Below, piece after piece: positions 32,191-41,346 of a stretch of 64,000 bases of DNA. How positions within the stretch are numbered: position 1 is the stretch's first letter; every line of letters begins with the position of its first letter. This DNA is from Chromatiaceae bacterium (GTDB taxonomy: Bacteria; Pseudomonadota; Gammaproteobacteria; Chromatiales; Chromatiaceae): positions 1 to 64,000 of the forward strand of contig JACKML010000003.1 of assembly GCA_024235415.1 (NCBI GenBank), written 5' to 3'. The notes below the pieces were generated by a model, which made no database searches, was not told the DNA's origin, and worked only from the letters and a program-made list of their open reading frames with translations. A program made the translations under genes and the position numbers.

Positions 32191-34077
32191 ATGTTCCATG
32201 CACACGCGTACGACGTGATCGTGGTCGGCGGCGGCCATGCCGGCAGCGAGGCCGCGCTGGCGGCTGCGCGCATGGGCGCCAAAACCCTGCTGCTGACGCA
32301 CAGTATCGAGACCCTGGGTTCGATGAGCTGCAATCCGGCGATCGGCGGTATCGGCAAAGGCCACCTGGTGCGCGAGGTTGATGCCCTGGGCGGCCTGATG
32401 GCGAAAGCGGCCGACCGCGGCGGCATCCAGTTCCGCACCCTGAACTCACGCAAGGGGCCGGCAGTGCGCGCGACCCGTGCCCAGGCGGACCGCGTGCTTT
32501 ACAAGGCGGCGGTGCGCGCGGCGCTGCAGGAACAGCCGAACCTCGATCTGTTCCAGCAGGCGGTCGACGACCTGATCGTCGACAACGATCGCGTGACCGG
32601 CGTGGTCACCCAGATGGGGCTGCGCTTTCATGCGAAGGCGGTGGTGCTCACGGTGGGTACCTTTCTCGGCGGGCGCATCCATATCGGGCTGGAGAACTAC
32701 GAGGGCGGTCGAGCCGGTGACCCGCCGAGCAATGCCCTGGCGCGCCGCCTGCGGGAGTTGCCGTTCAACGTGCGTCGGCTCAAAACCGGCACGCCGCCGC
32801 GCATCGACAGCCGCAGCATCGACTTCTCGGTGCTCGAAGTGCAGCCGGGTGACGACCCGGAACCGGTGTTCTCGTTCATGGGCAGCCGCACCGATCACCC
32901 GCAGCAGGTGCCTTGCCATATCACCCGTACCAACGAGCGTACCCACGAGGTGATCCGCGGCGGTATGTCGCGTTCGCCGATGTACACCGGGGTGATTGAG
33001 GGCATAGGACCACGCTACTGCCCATCGATTGAGGACAAGGTCGTCAGGTTTGCCGACAAGACATCACACCAGATTTTCATCGAGCCGGAAGGGCTGACCA
33101 GCCACGAGGTCTATCCCAACGGGATCTCGACCTCGTTGCCGTTTGATGTGCAGTGGCAGCTGGTGCGCTCGATGCAGGGCTTCGAAAATGCACGTATCAC
33201 CCGCCCCGGCTACGCTATCGAGTACGACTTTTTTGACCCGCGCGACCTCAGGCATTCGCTCGAGACGCGGTTCATCGCCGGCCTGTTTTTCGCGGGCCAG
33301 ATCAACGGCACCACCGGTTACGAAGAGGCGGCCGCTCAGGGCCTGCTGGCCGGAATGAATGCGGCGCTGCAGGTGCAGGGCAAGGACAGCTGGTCGCCGC
33401 GTCGTGACGAGGCCTATCTTGGTGTGCTGGTCGACGACCTGATCACGCGCGGCACGCAGGAGCCCTATCGCATGTTCACCTCGCGCGCCGAGTACCGCCT
33501 GATGTTGCGTGAGGACAATGCAGACCTGCGCCTGACCGAGACCGGCCGCACGCTGGGTCTTGTCGGGGATACCCAGTGGGCTTTCTTCGAGCGCAAGCGT
33601 GAGGCGATCGCGCTTGAGCAGCAACGCCTGCGCGATACCTGGGTACGTCCGTCAGACCTGGCCGAGCACCAGGCCCTCGAACTGATCGGCGATGCGCTGC
33701 GCCGTGAGGTGCGGGCGCTGGACCTGATCACCCGCCCGGAGTGCACCTATCGGGGCATCACCGCGCTGGCCACCGTCGGTGCCGGCGCCATCGACGGCGA
33801 TGTGTGTGACCAGGTCGCGGAACAGGTCGAGATCCAGGCCAAGTACGCGGGATATATCGATCGTCAGCGTGACGAAGTCGAGCGTGCGCGCCGAGCCGAA
33901 GCGACCCGGCTGCCGACTGATTTCGACTATGCGCGGGTAAAAGGCCTATCGGCCGAGGTCAGCGAGAAGCTGTCGCGGCAGCGGCCCGAAACCATCGGAC
34001 AGGCCGGGCGCATTCCCGGAGTGACCCCCGCTGCGGTATCCCTGCTGCTGATCCACCTGAAAAAGCGTTCGGCCTGA
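32191..34077 (+). CDS. mnmG: tRNA modification enzyme MnmG (GidA)
   Basis: 628 residues, full length. FAD-binding GGGHAGSEAALAAARMG at the N-terminus, the CNPAIGGIGKGHL motif (with the conserved Cys), PCHITRTN with the catalytic cysteine around residue 240-250, and the C-terminal helical domain that contacts MnmE. Works with MnmE in mnm5U34 formation using folate and FAD. Start ATG is preceded by a weak site. It starts the rightward group mnmG, rsmG, parA, parB, although a PAS gene and GST gene on the other strand intervene. Confidence 0.97.
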   Translation: MFHAHAYDVIVVGGGHAGSEAALAAARMGAKTLLLTHSIETLGSMSCNPAIGGIGKGHLVREVDALGGLMAKAADRGGIQFRTLNSRKGPAVRATRAQADRVLYKAAVRAALQEQPNLDLFQQAVDDLIVDNDRVTGVVTQMGLRFHAKAVVLTVGTFLGGRIHIGLENYEGGRAGDPPSNALARRLRELPFNVRRLKTGTPPRIDSRSIDFSVLEVQPGDDPEPVFSFMGSRTDHPQQVPCHITRTNERTHEVIRGGMSRSPMYTGVIEGIGPRYCPSIEDKVVRFADKTSHQIFIEPEGLTSHEVYPNGISTSLPFDVQWQLVRSMQGFENARITRPGYAIEYDFFDPRDLRHSLETRFIAGLFFAGQINGTTGYEEAAAQGLLAGMNAALQVQGKDSWSPRRDEAYLGVLVDDLITRGTQEPYRMFTSRAEYRLMLREDNADLRLTETGRTLGLVGDTQWAFFERKREAIALEQQRLRDTWVRPSDLAEHQALELIGDALRREVRALDLITRPECTYRGITALATVGAGAIDGDVCDQVAEQVEIQAKYAGYIDRQRDEVERARRAEATRLPTDFDYARVKGLSAEVSEKLSRQRPETIGQAGRIPGVTPAAVSLLLIHLKKRSA

Positions 34078-34111
34078 ACACGGCGGTCCATGCATGTTGG
34101 CCCGCTGCCGC

Positions 34112-35932
34112 TCAGGCCTGTCCGACAGCGGCATTGAGACGGTGTTCGCTATCCCGTAGCCTGGCCTCGGTGCGCTTGCGCTCAGTGATGTCCTGGTGCG
34201 TCCCGGCCATCCACAGGGGTTTGCCATCTGCGTCCCATTCGAATACGCGGCCGCGATCGAGCACCCACACCCAGTGACCGTCACGATGGCGCATGCGTAC
34301 CTCGCACTCGTAACAATCGAGTTCGCCGGCGAAGTGCTTCTGCAGTAACCTGCCGGAGCGTTCCAGGTCGTCAGGGTGCGCCAGCCGCGTCCAGGTGTCG
34401 ATGCTGACCGGCACCAGCTGGTTGAGTCGATACCCGACGACCTGTGCCCACCGCTCGTTGAGCCGGGTCTCACCGGTCTGCACGTTCCATTCCCAGGTGC
34501 CGACGTTGGTGCCCTCGATCACGTACTTGAGGCGCCGCCGCTCTTCCTCGACGGCCAGTTGCATTGCCTTGATCTCGGTCTGATCCACCAGGTAACCGCG
34601 CAGACTGACGACCTCACCGCGGGCGTCCCGTGTCACCCGCGTGAAGTCACGATACCAGGCGTATCCATCATGCTTGTGCGACAGCCGGTAGGACTGCTCG
34701 AAGCGGTCGATACCCTGCCTCAGGTAGCGTTCCACCTCGCGCGCGATTCGCGCCGAGTCATCAGGATGAATGATTCGCACGAAGCGGAAATCCGGGGCAG
34801 TCATCTCTTCGGCCGTGTAACCCATCACCTGTTCGATGTTGCTCGAAACGTGCGATACCGGCCAGCCCTCCTCTGCGGTCCAGGTGAACACCACGACCGG
34901 ACCGGCAGAAAACAGGTCGCGTTCCCGTTGCAGTTCGAGTTCCGCCTGCGTGCGCTCGGAGACGTCGCGCGAAAAGCCGACGGTACCAAGCAGGCGACCA
35001 TCGTCATCCAGCACCGGGGCCTTGTAGGTCTCGAGCCAGATCTTCCTGCCATCGTCCTCGCCCTGCTCCACGACTTCCTTCTTCCGGCGCGAGGCCATCA
35101 CGGCACGATCATCGGTCTGATACCCCAGCGCCAGTTCGCGTGGCCAGATATCCAGGTCGGTCTTGCCCACCAGCGACTCCGCGTCGTCGGCGCCGCAGGC
35201 CTGCGCAAAGGGGGCGTTGACCGCGAGAAAGCGGCCATCCGTGTCCTTCAGCCACACCAGGAACGGGAAGTTGTCGATGAGCGCGCGCTGGTAGCTCTCG
35301 CGCTGCCGCAGTTCTGCTTTGATCTTGTGTTGCGCCGTGATATCCCGCCCAAGGCCCATGATGCCGATCAGTCTGCCATCGTCACCGTAGACCGGCGTGC
35401 GGGTGATCTGGATCAGCGCGCTGTGACCGTTGTCGGCGAACGTCAGCCATTCCTCGCTGTCGACGGCGGCGCCGTTGCGCACGGCGGCCTTGTCATGGCG
35501 ACGCCAGTCGCGCGCCAGCGCGGTTCGGTGGAAATCGAAATCGGTCTTGCCAACGATCTGCTCCACGCTGGCGTTGAGCAGACGACCGAATGTTGGATTG
35601 CACGAAATGTAGACACCGTCGGTGTCCTTGAACCAGACAAGTTCGGGAAGCATCGCCAGTAACGGGTTGCGCACCGCGAGCGCGGCATTCAACGCACGGC
35701 GCATGGCCACCAGTTGTCGACGGTTGCGCAGCAACTTCCATGAAAGCGCCAGGACCAGCAACAGCAGCGCCAGCAGCGCGGCGAAAAGTTGCGTCCGGGT
35801 TGCCCCGGTGATGCCCATCGGGACCTCGGCGAGGGCCGGGGAGGCCGCGAGCAGCACTGCCGGTGCAAACAGGCAGGCTGCCTTCGGGTGTGTCCGTCGC
35901 CAGGGGACGGACAGATGGCCGTCGTCTTGCAT
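34112..35932 (-). CDS. four-PAS-domain sensor protein without an output domain
   Basis: 606 residues from ATG 35932. After an N-terminal charged stretch, a signal-like hydrophobic run and one strong membrane segment (LFAALLALLLLVLALSW), there are four PAS domains in series: LVWFKDTDGVYISCNP, LVWLKDTDGRFLAVNA, VVVFTWTAEEGWPVSHV, and GTWEWNVQTGETRLNE, the last two with PAC-type HPDD turns. The protein ends 20 residues into the linker helix after PAS 4 (TEARLRDSEHRLNAAVGQA). No kinase, GGDEF, EAL or methyl-accepting domain follows. The stop lies just 34 bp from the mnmG stop, so the expected C-terminal output domain was probably lost. Confidence 0.88.
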   Translation of the reverse strand: MQDDGHLSVPWRRTHPKAACLFAPAVLLAASPALAEVPMGITGATRTQLFAALLALLLLVLALSWKLLRNRRQLVAMRRALNAALAVRNPLLAMLPELVWFKDTDGVYISCNPTFGRLLNASVEQIVGKTDFDFHRTALARDWRRHDKAAVRNGAAVDSEEWLTFADNGHSALIQITRTPVYGDDGRLIGIMGLGRDITAQHKIKAELRQRESYQRALIDNFPFLVWLKDTDGRFLAVNAPFAQACGADDAESLVGKTDLDIWPRELALGYQTDDRAVMASRRKKEVVEQGEDDGRKIWLETYKAPVLDDDGRLLGTVGFSRDVSERTQAELELQRERDLFSAGPVVVFTWTAEEGWPVSHVSSNIEQVMGYTAEEMTAPDFRFVRIIHPDDSARIAREVERYLRQGIDRFEQSYRLSHKHDGYAWYRDFTRVTRDARGEVVSLRGYLVDQTEIKAMQLAVEEERRRLKYVIEGTNVGTWEWNVQTGETRLNERWAQVVGYRLNQLVPVSIDTWTRLAHPDDLERSGRLLQKHFAGELDCYECEVRMRHRDGHWVWVLDRGRVFEWDADGKPLWMAGTHQDITERKRTEARLRDSEHRLNAAVGQA

Positions 35933-36041
35933 GGGATGTTCGCTATGCCGGGTCGCCAAGGGTTTCCAATATCCCTTGGCGGCCAGATGCGCAGATTTTT
36001 TAGCTCGAGCCGCCCGCGACAGCTGGTGGTCGCTGCAGGGT

Positions 36042-36653
36042 TCAGGCGAGCTGTGCGGCCTTGCGCGCCGGCCGCTCCAGGCAGTGGCGGAGCCAGGCGT
36101 CCAGATGCGGGTAATCGGCAAGTGGCAGGCGCGCCGGTTTGCACCACGACAGGACCGCTGCGACATTGAGATCGGCGACCGTGAACCGGTTGCCGGCAAG
36201 GAACTCGTGGTCCGCCAGCGTCTGGTCGAGAATCGAAAAGGGTCCCTTCAGCAGGCCGCGGTTGCGGGAGACCTTTTCCGGATCACGCCTGTCCGCCGGC
36301 AATACGCGGCTGTGCATCAATACGCTCAGCAACGCGCTCTCCACCTCGCTCATCACCCAGAAAGACCACTGCAGCGCGCGTGCCTCATCCTCAATGGTGT
36401 CCGGCCACAGCCCGGCGCCCCGGCCGTACTTGCGCGCCAGGTATAGGTTGATCGCCATGGACTCCCACAACACCAGATCACCGTCGATCAACGTCGGGAT
36501 CCGACCGTTGGGATTGAGCGCACGGTAGCCGGGATCGTCGAGATCCTTGCCGTGAAAGTCCACCTTGACGTGCTCGAACGGCAGTCCGAGTTCGTGCAGC
36601 AGCCACAGTGGCCGAAACGCGCGTGACTGCGTGATGCCGTACAGTTTGATCAT
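36042..36653 (-). CDS. glutathione S-transferase family protein
   Basis: 203 residues from ATG 36653; the frame is open further upstream but the family N-terminus begins here. Thioredoxin-like N-terminal domain (YGITQSRAFRPLWLLHELG, NPNGRIPTLIDGDLVLWESMAI with the cis-proline and glutathione-binding ES), then an all-helical C-terminal domain. It conjugates or reduces substrates with glutathione; substrate unknown. Divergent from rsmG with a 73-bp gap. Confidence 0.9.
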   Translation of the reverse strand: MIKLYGITQSRAFRPLWLLHELGLPFEHVKVDFHGKDLDDPGYRALNPNGRIPTLIDGDLVLWESMAINLYLARKYGRGAGLWPDTIEDEARALQWSFWVMSEVESALLSVLMHSRVLPADRRDPEKVSRNRGLLKGPFSILDQTLADHEFLAGNRFTVADLNVAAVLSWCKPARLPLADYPHLDAWLRHCLERPARKAAQLA

Positions 36654-36726
36654 GGTTTGACCTTGTGCAGTGGTTGACCGACATCTTAGCCAAGGCAACG
36701 CAGCGCCGCAGCGGTAGAATTGCCGG

Positions 36727-37371
36727 ATGATCACCCTGGTGGAAATCAACGCCCTGTGGCCGCGCCAGCTCGAACACGGCCTGGATGCCATGCAACTGTC
36801 ACTGAGCGAGGCACAGCACGAGAGTCTGCTCGGCTATCTCGGTCTGCTGGCCAGGTGGAACAGAGCCTACAACCTCACCGCCGTGCGTGATCCGGCCGAG
36901 ATGGTGCGCCGCCAGCTGCTCGACAGCCTTTCGATACTGCCCTGGGTGACCCGCGGTCCGGTCCTCGATGTCGGTACCGGGGCCGGTCTACCCGGTATTC
37001 CGCTGGCCGTCGCCCGGCCCGATCTCAATTTCTCGCTGCTCGATACCAACGGCAAAAAGACCCGCTTCGTGCAACAGGTGGTCGGCGAACTCGGCCTCGC
37101 CAATGTCGAGGTGATAAAGAGCCGGGTCGAGGGCCTGGCGCGCAATGGCCACTACGCGCTCATCACCTCGCGGGCTTTTGCCACACTGGCGGATATGCAA
37201 CAGACAACCGCCCACCTGCTGGCAGCGGACGGTTGCTGGCTGGCGATGAAGGGGGCTGATCCGCGTGCCGAGGTTGGGGACCTGCCGCCCGGTTTCAGGG
37301 TGGAAGTCACGCCCTTGCTGGTTCCGGGAGAGGCTGGGCGGCGCCACCTCGTGGTCCTGCAGCGGGACTGA
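36727..37371 (+). CDS. rsmG: 16S rRNA m7G527 methyltransferase RsmG (GidB)
   Basis: 214 residues. SAM-dependent methyltransferase with VLDVGTGAGLPGIPLAVARP (motif I, ~80-97), LLDTNGKKTRFVQQ (motif II) and ITSRAFATL (motif IV). RsmG methylates G527 of 16S rRNA near the decoding centre. First member of the tightly packed rsmG-parA-parB group leading into the atp operon. Confidence 0.95.
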   Translation: MITLVEINALWPRQLEHGLDAMQLSLSEAQHESLLGYLGLLARWNRAYNLTAVRDPAEMVRRQLLDSLSILPWVTRGPVLDVGTGAGLPGIPLAVARPDLNFSLLDTNGKKTRFVQQVVGELGLANVEVIKSRVEGLARNGHYALITSRAFATLADMQQTTAHLLAADGCWLAMKGADPRAEVGDLPPGFRVEVTPLLVPGEAGRRHLVVLQRD

Positions 37372-37470
37372 ACGACCTTGGCGCGAGTGGGTATCTTTTT
37401 TCCACCGCGCCGTTATGATAATCGGCCCGGCCAACCGGCCGGTGCCACAACAAGATCCAGGCTGACCACC

Positions 37471-38259
37471 ATGGGACGAATTATTGCTGTCGCCAACCAG
37501 AAGGGCGGCGTGGGCAAGACCACAACGGCAGTGAATACGGCAGCGGCACTGGCGGCGATGCAGCGTCGGGTGCTGTTGGTCGATCTCGACCCGCAGGGCA
37601 ACGCGACCATGGGCAGCGGGATCGACAAACACGATCTGGCAAAGTCGGCACTCGAGGCCCTGATGGGTGAGATCGCGCTGGCGGAATGCATCCAGCGAAC
37701 CCCGGAGGCCGGTTACGACGTGTTGCCGTCCAACAGCGACCTGACAGCCGCCGAGGTGCGGCTGTTCGAGGCCCCGTTGCGCGAAAAGCGGCTCGAGCTC
37801 GCCCTCGCCCCGGTGCGCGATCGCTATGACTACATCCTGATCGACTGCCCGCCCTCGCTCAACATGCTGACACTGAATGCCCTGGTGGCCGCGGACAGCG
37901 TGCTGGTTCCGCTGCAGACCGAATACTATGCCCTCGAGGGACTGTCGGCGCTGCTCGCCACCGTGCAGCAGATCAAGGATCACCGCAATCCGCGGCTGGA
38001 GATGGAGGGGATAGTGCGCACGATGCATGACCCGCGCAACAATCTGGACAACCAGGTTTCAGCACAGTTGATCCAGCATTTCGGAGACAAGGTGTTCCGT
38101 ACCATGATTCCGCGCAATGTGCGGGTCGCCGAGGCGCCGAGTCATGGGCTGCCGGTGATGCTGTATGATAAAACGTCGCGCGGCGCGATCAGCTACATGG
38201 CCCTGGCCAGCGAGATGACGCGTCGCCATCCTCCGCACAACCCCAACGTACCTGCATGA
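37471..38259 (+). CDS. parA: chromosome partitioning ATPase ParA (Soj)
   Basis: 262 residues from ATG 37471 (MGRIIAVANQKGG), the normal start for the family; a longer frame to 37378 has no homology. Deviant Walker A KGGVGKTTT, LDLDPQGNATMG-type box and DCPPSLNMLTLNAL. ATP-bound ParA dimers on DNA are displaced by ParB-parS complexes, moving the origin region. Stop overlaps parB start (ATGA). Target parS sites lie in recF, about 19 kb away. Confidence 0.96.
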   Translation: MGRIIAVANQKGGVGKTTTAVNTAAALAAMQRRVLLVDLDPQGNATMGSGIDKHDLAKSALEALMGEIALAECIQRTPEAGYDVLPSNSDLTAAEVRLFEAPLREKRLELALAPVRDRYDYILIDCPPSLNMLTLNALVAADSVLVPLQTEYYALEGLSALLATVQQIKDHRNPRLEMEGIVRTMHDPRNNLDNQVSAQLIQHFGDKVFRTMIPRNVRVAEAPSHGLPVMLYDKTSRGAISYMALASEMTRRHPPHNPNVPA

Positions 38260-39140
38260 CCATGGTAAAGAAAAGAGGCCTCGGCCGCGGACTGGACGCC
38301 CTGTTGGGCGGGTCACAGCCCGCCGCGTCAGCGCAGCAAGATGCGAACCCTGCCGCCACAACGCCGGGTCCGACGACCAGCCTCGCGGTCGACCTTATCC
38401 AGCGCGGCCGCTACCAGCCGAGACGGAACTTCGACGAGGACCGGTTGCGCGAGCTGGCCGACTCGATCAGTGCGCAGGGCATGGTGCAACCGATCGTGGT
38501 GCGTCCGGTGGCCGACAACCGCTACGAGATCGTCGCCGGTGAGCGTCGCTGGCGCGCTGCGCAGATGGCCGGTCTGGCCGACGTGCCGGTCGTGGTGCGC
38601 GATGTGGACGACCAGTCGGCAATGGCCATGGCGCTGATCGAAAACATCCAGCGCGACGATCTCAACCCGCTTGAAGAGGCAACAGCGCTGCACCGGCTGC
38701 TCAACGAGTTCGAGCTGACCCACCAGCAGGTCGCCCAGGCGGTGGGCAAGTCGCGCACCACGGTCACCAATCTGATCCGGCTGCTCGAACTCAACACTGA
38801 GGTCAAGGATCTGCTCGATCAGGGCGCGATCGAGATGGGTCATGCCCGCGCGCTGCTCGCCTTGAGTGGCCGTGCCCAGACAGAGGCGGCGACCCAGGTC
38901 GCGGCCAAGGCCCTGTCGGTGCGCGAGACCGAGGCCCTGGTGCGTCGTCTGAACCAGCCCAAGGCGCCGGCGCCGGCGGCTGTGGAGCAGGACCCGGACG
39001 TACGCCGGCTGTTGTCCGATCTCACGGATCGGTTGGGAGCAAAAGTCGCGCTGCAACAGGGTGCCGGCGGCAAGGGCCGCCTGATGATCAGCTACAACAC
39101 GCTTGAAGAACTCGAGGGGATTCTCGAGCACATCCGTTGA
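38256..39140 (+). CDS. parB: chromosome partitioning protein ParB (Spo0J)
   Basis: 294 residues from ATG 38256; ATG 38262 is possible. N-terminal VKKRGLGRGLDALLGG interacts with ParA. The CTPase/ParB core has GERRWRAAQ (residues ~92-100) and ENIQRDDLNPLEEA. The central HTH (VAQAVGKSRTTVTNLIRLL) reads parS, and the C-terminal dimerisation region closes with a short helix. It spreads from parS as a CTP clamp. The two parS sites found in recF are the expected loading points. Confidence 0.96.
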   Translation: MTMVKKRGLGRGLDALLGGSQPAASAQQDANPAATTPGPTTSLAVDLIQRGRYQPRRNFDEDRLRELADSISAQGMVQPIVVRPVADNRYEIVAGERRWRAAQMAGLADVPVVVRDVDDQSAMAMALIENIQRDDLNPLEEATALHRLLNEFELTHQQVAQAVGKSRTTVTNLIRLLELNTEVKDLLDQGAIEMGHARALLALSGRAQTEAATQVAAKALSVRETEALVRRLNQPKAPAPAAVEQDPDVRRLLSDLTDRLGAKVALQQGAGGKGRLMISYNTLEELEGILEHIR

Positions 39141-39154
39141 GTGGTCAGGGGTCC

Positions 39155-39174
39155 AACCTATCTATAGGTTTTTT
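39155..39174 (+). terminator. terminator after parB
   Basis: Stem AACCTA/TAGGTT (39155-39160, 39165-39170) with a TCTA loop, followed by TTTTTTCTCT. The stem is short and AT-containing, so it is likely a moderate terminator before the atp promoter. Confidence 0.6.
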
Positions 39175-39211
39175 CTCTAGCCACCCCATGGATTTCTTAT
39201 CGGATGATCGT

Positions 39212-39240
39212 TTGACCTTATAAACCCCAGTTCTTATACT
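39212..39240 (+). promoter_or_regulatory. sigma-70 promoter of the atp operon
   Basis: TTGACC, exactly 17 bp, then TATACT. One mismatch from consensus in each hexamer with ideal spacing. It ends 45 bp before the atpI start codon. Confidence 0.85.
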
Positions 39241-39285
39241 GCGCCCGCTTTCGATGGCTCGTTAAGCGGCGCGGGATGGCAGCAG

Positions 39286-39654
39286 ATGCATGATCTTGAC
39301 GCCCGACGGGCCAAGCGGATACTGGTCGCGCAGTTGGTCGCCACCCTGATCGTTTCCCTGTTCGGGCTGCTGTTTGGTCCGCGGGAAGGGCTTTTCGCCC
39401 TCATTGGTGGCTTGACCGCGACGATCGCAAATGGCCTGTTCGCCTATTGGGTGTTCGGGCGCTATCGGGCGGCGGAACCCGGCAGGCTGGTATCTCAGTT
39501 CTACGGCGGCGAGCTGTTGAAGCTGGTGTTTATCGGCATTGCCTTCGCGCTTGCGATTGTCTGGATGGAGCCGTTGCGTCCGTTGGCCTTGTTTGGGGCC
39601 TTTTTTGTTGTACAGGTTTTACCCCCTCTGCTGGCGAATCGGATCGCCGGATGA
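39286..39654 (+). CDS. atpI: ATP synthase subunit I
   Basis: 122 residues with four membrane segments (ILVAQLVATLIVSLFGLLF, FALIGGLTATIANGLF, LVFIGIAFALAIVWM, FGAFFVVQVLPPLLA). AtpI assists c-ring assembly and is not a component of the finished enzyme. First gene of the atp operon. Basic N-terminus (DARRAKRIL) and the overall length are typical for gammaproteobacteria. Confidence 0.9.
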   Translation: MHDLDARRAKRILVAQLVATLIVSLFGLLFGPREGLFALIGGLTATIANGLFAYWVFGRYRAAEPGRLVSQFYGGELLKLVFIGIAFALAIVWMEPLRPLALFGAFFVVQVLPPLLANRIAG

Positions 39655-39673
39655 GCGCAAAGAGAAATAACTG

Positions 39674-40540
39674 ATGGCTGGCTCTGAAACCCTGACTTCC
39701 GGTGAGTACATAAAGCACCACCTGACCAACCTGACCTTTGGTCAGTTTCCCGATGGTCACTGGGGTGTCGCCCACAGCGCCGAGCAGGCAAAAGAGATGG
39801 GTTTCTGGGCGATCCATCTCGACTCGATGTTCTGGTCGCTCGGTCTGGCCGCGTTGTTTGGCTACTTCTTTTATACGGCAGCGCAAAAAGCCAGCGCCGG
39901 CGTTCCGTCGGGGTTGCAGAATTTTGTCGAGTTGATGATCGACTTCGTCAACGACAGTGTGCGTGGCTCCTTCTCGGGCAAGAATGATCTGGTCGCCCCG
40001 CTGGCGCTGACCGTGTTCGCCTGGGTCTTCCTGATGAACCTGATGGACCTGGTGCCGGTCGACCTGATCCCCTACATCAGCGGCGTGCTGGGTATCCACT
40101 TCATGAAAGTGGTACCGACCACCGATCCGAACGTCACCTTCGCCCTGGCGCTGGGCGTATTTGGACTGATCCTTTTCTACAGCATCAAGATCAAGGGCGT
40201 CGGCGGCTTTGTCGGGGAACTGACCGGCATGCCGTTCGAGACCAAGAACCCGTTGCTCAAGCCCTTCTTCATGGTGATCAACCTGGTGCTTGAAGGCGTC
40301 AACCTGATCGCCAAGCCCGTCTCGCTTGCACTGCGTCTGTTCGGCAACATGTATGCCGGCGAGATGATCTTCATCCTGATCGCCGTGATGTACAGCGCAG
40401 GCTGGGTCATGGGCATCTTCGGCGGCGTCCTGCAGCTTGGCTGGGCGATTTTCCATATCCTGATCATCACTCTGCAGGCGTTCATCTTTATGACCCTGAC
40501 CATCGTGTACCTGGATATGGCGCACGCTGAACATCACTGA
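39674..40540 (+). CDS. atpB: ATP synthase subunit a
   Basis: 288 residues. Fo proton-channel subunit with five to six membrane helices. The helix carrying the essential arginine is intact (SLALRLFGNMYAGEMIF, around residue 225), and the last helix QAFIFMTLTIVYLDMAHAEHH forms the exit half-channel with its conserved acidic/His residues. Subunit a together with the c-ring converts proton flow into rotation. Located 19 bp after atpI. Confidence 0.97.
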   Translation: MAGSETLTSGEYIKHHLTNLTFGQFPDGHWGVAHSAEQAKEMGFWAIHLDSMFWSLGLAALFGYFFYTAAQKASAGVPSGLQNFVELMIDFVNDSVRGSFSGKNDLVAPLALTVFAWVFLMNLMDLVPVDLIPYISGVLGIHFMKVVPTTDPNVTFALALGVFGLILFYSIKIKGVGGFVGELTGMPFETKNPLLKPFFMVINLVLEGVNLIAKPVSLALRLFGNMYAGEMIFILIAVMYSAGWVMGIFGGVLQLGWAIFHILIITLQAFIFMTLTIVYLDMAHAEHH

Positions 40541-40586
40541 TTTCATTTTTCTTTTAACTACCTGATTGAACTAACGGGAGACAATC

Positions 40587-40820
40587 ATGGAACAAGCTCT
40601 GCTGGTCATCGCTGCTGCGATCATGATGGGCCTGGGTGCCGTCGGCGCCGCCATCGGTATCGGCGTCCTGGGTGGTCGCTTCCTCGAAGGCGCCGCACGC
40701 CAGCCGGAACTCATCCCCATGCTGCGCACCCAGTTCTTCATCGTTATGGGTCTGACCGACGCCGTGCCGATGATCGCTGTGGGTCTGGGCATGTACGTAC
40801 TGTTCGCGCTGGCCGGTTAA
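40587..40820 (+). CDS. atpE: ATP synthase subunit c
   Basis: 77 residues, two membrane helices joined by the polar loop ARQPE (38-41). The proton-carrying acid is D58 in FFIVMGLTDAVPM, an aspartate as in E. coli. A sodium-binding Q/E-type site is not evident, so a proton-driven enzyme is expected. It follows atpB by 46 bp and is preceded by GGGAG. Confidence 0.97.
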   Translation: MEQALLVIAAAIMMGLGAVGAAIGIGVLGGRFLEGAARQPELIPMLRTQFFIVMGLTDAVPMIAVGLGMYVLFALAG

Positions 40821-40866
40821 TCCGACAGGCTCGAACCGTTTCAACTCGTCTTAACGAGGTTTCGGG

Positions 40867-41337
40867 ATGAATATCAACCTGACACTTATCGCCCAGCTGG
40901 TGTCCTTCGCGGTGTTCGTGTGGTTCACCATGAAGTTCGTGTGGCCGCCGCTGGTAAAGGCGATGGACGAGCGCAAAGCCAAGATCGCCGAAGGGCTGGC
41001 TGCCGCCGAGCGCGGACAGCATGAGCAGGAGCTCGCCGAAAAGCGCGCCAAGGACACCCTGCATCAGGCCAAACAGCAGGCTGCCGAGATCAAGGCCAAC
41101 GCTGAAAAGCAGGCCTCCATGATCGTCGAAGAGGCCCGCGACAAAGCCAAGGAAGAAGGCCATCGTCAGCTGGTCGCGGCACAGGCGGAGATCGCGCAGG
41201 AAATCAACAAGGCCCGAGAGGGCTTGCGTGCCAAGGTCGCCGAATTGGCGGTTCTGGGTGCGGAGAAGATCCTGCGCAAAGAGATCAACGCCGATGCGCA
41301 CAAAGACATCGTCGAATCCGTGGCCAACCAGATTTAA
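40867..41337 (+). CDS. atpF: ATP synthase subunit b
   Basis: 156 residues. One N-terminal membrane anchor (LIAQLVSFAVFVWFTMKFVW), then a long charged helix (~30-150) rich in E, A and K, the peripheral stalk that joins Fo to F1 through the delta subunit. Only one b-type gene is present, so the stalk should be a homodimer. Ribosome site AACGAGG just upstream of the ATG. Confidence 0.97.
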   Translation: MNINLTLIAQLVSFAVFVWFTMKFVWPPLVKAMDERKAKIAEGLAAAERGQHEQELAEKRAKDTLHQAKQQAAEIKANAEKQASMIVEEARDKAKEEGHRQLVAAQAEIAQEINKAREGLRAKVAELAVLGAEKILRKEINADAHKDIVESVANQI

Positions 41338-41346
41338 GGCAATCGA

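Noticed and set aside
36727..39140. parAB next to a plasmid-like partition system
   Set aside because: It is chromosomal: linked to rsmG, the atp operon and origin-proximal parS sites in recF.
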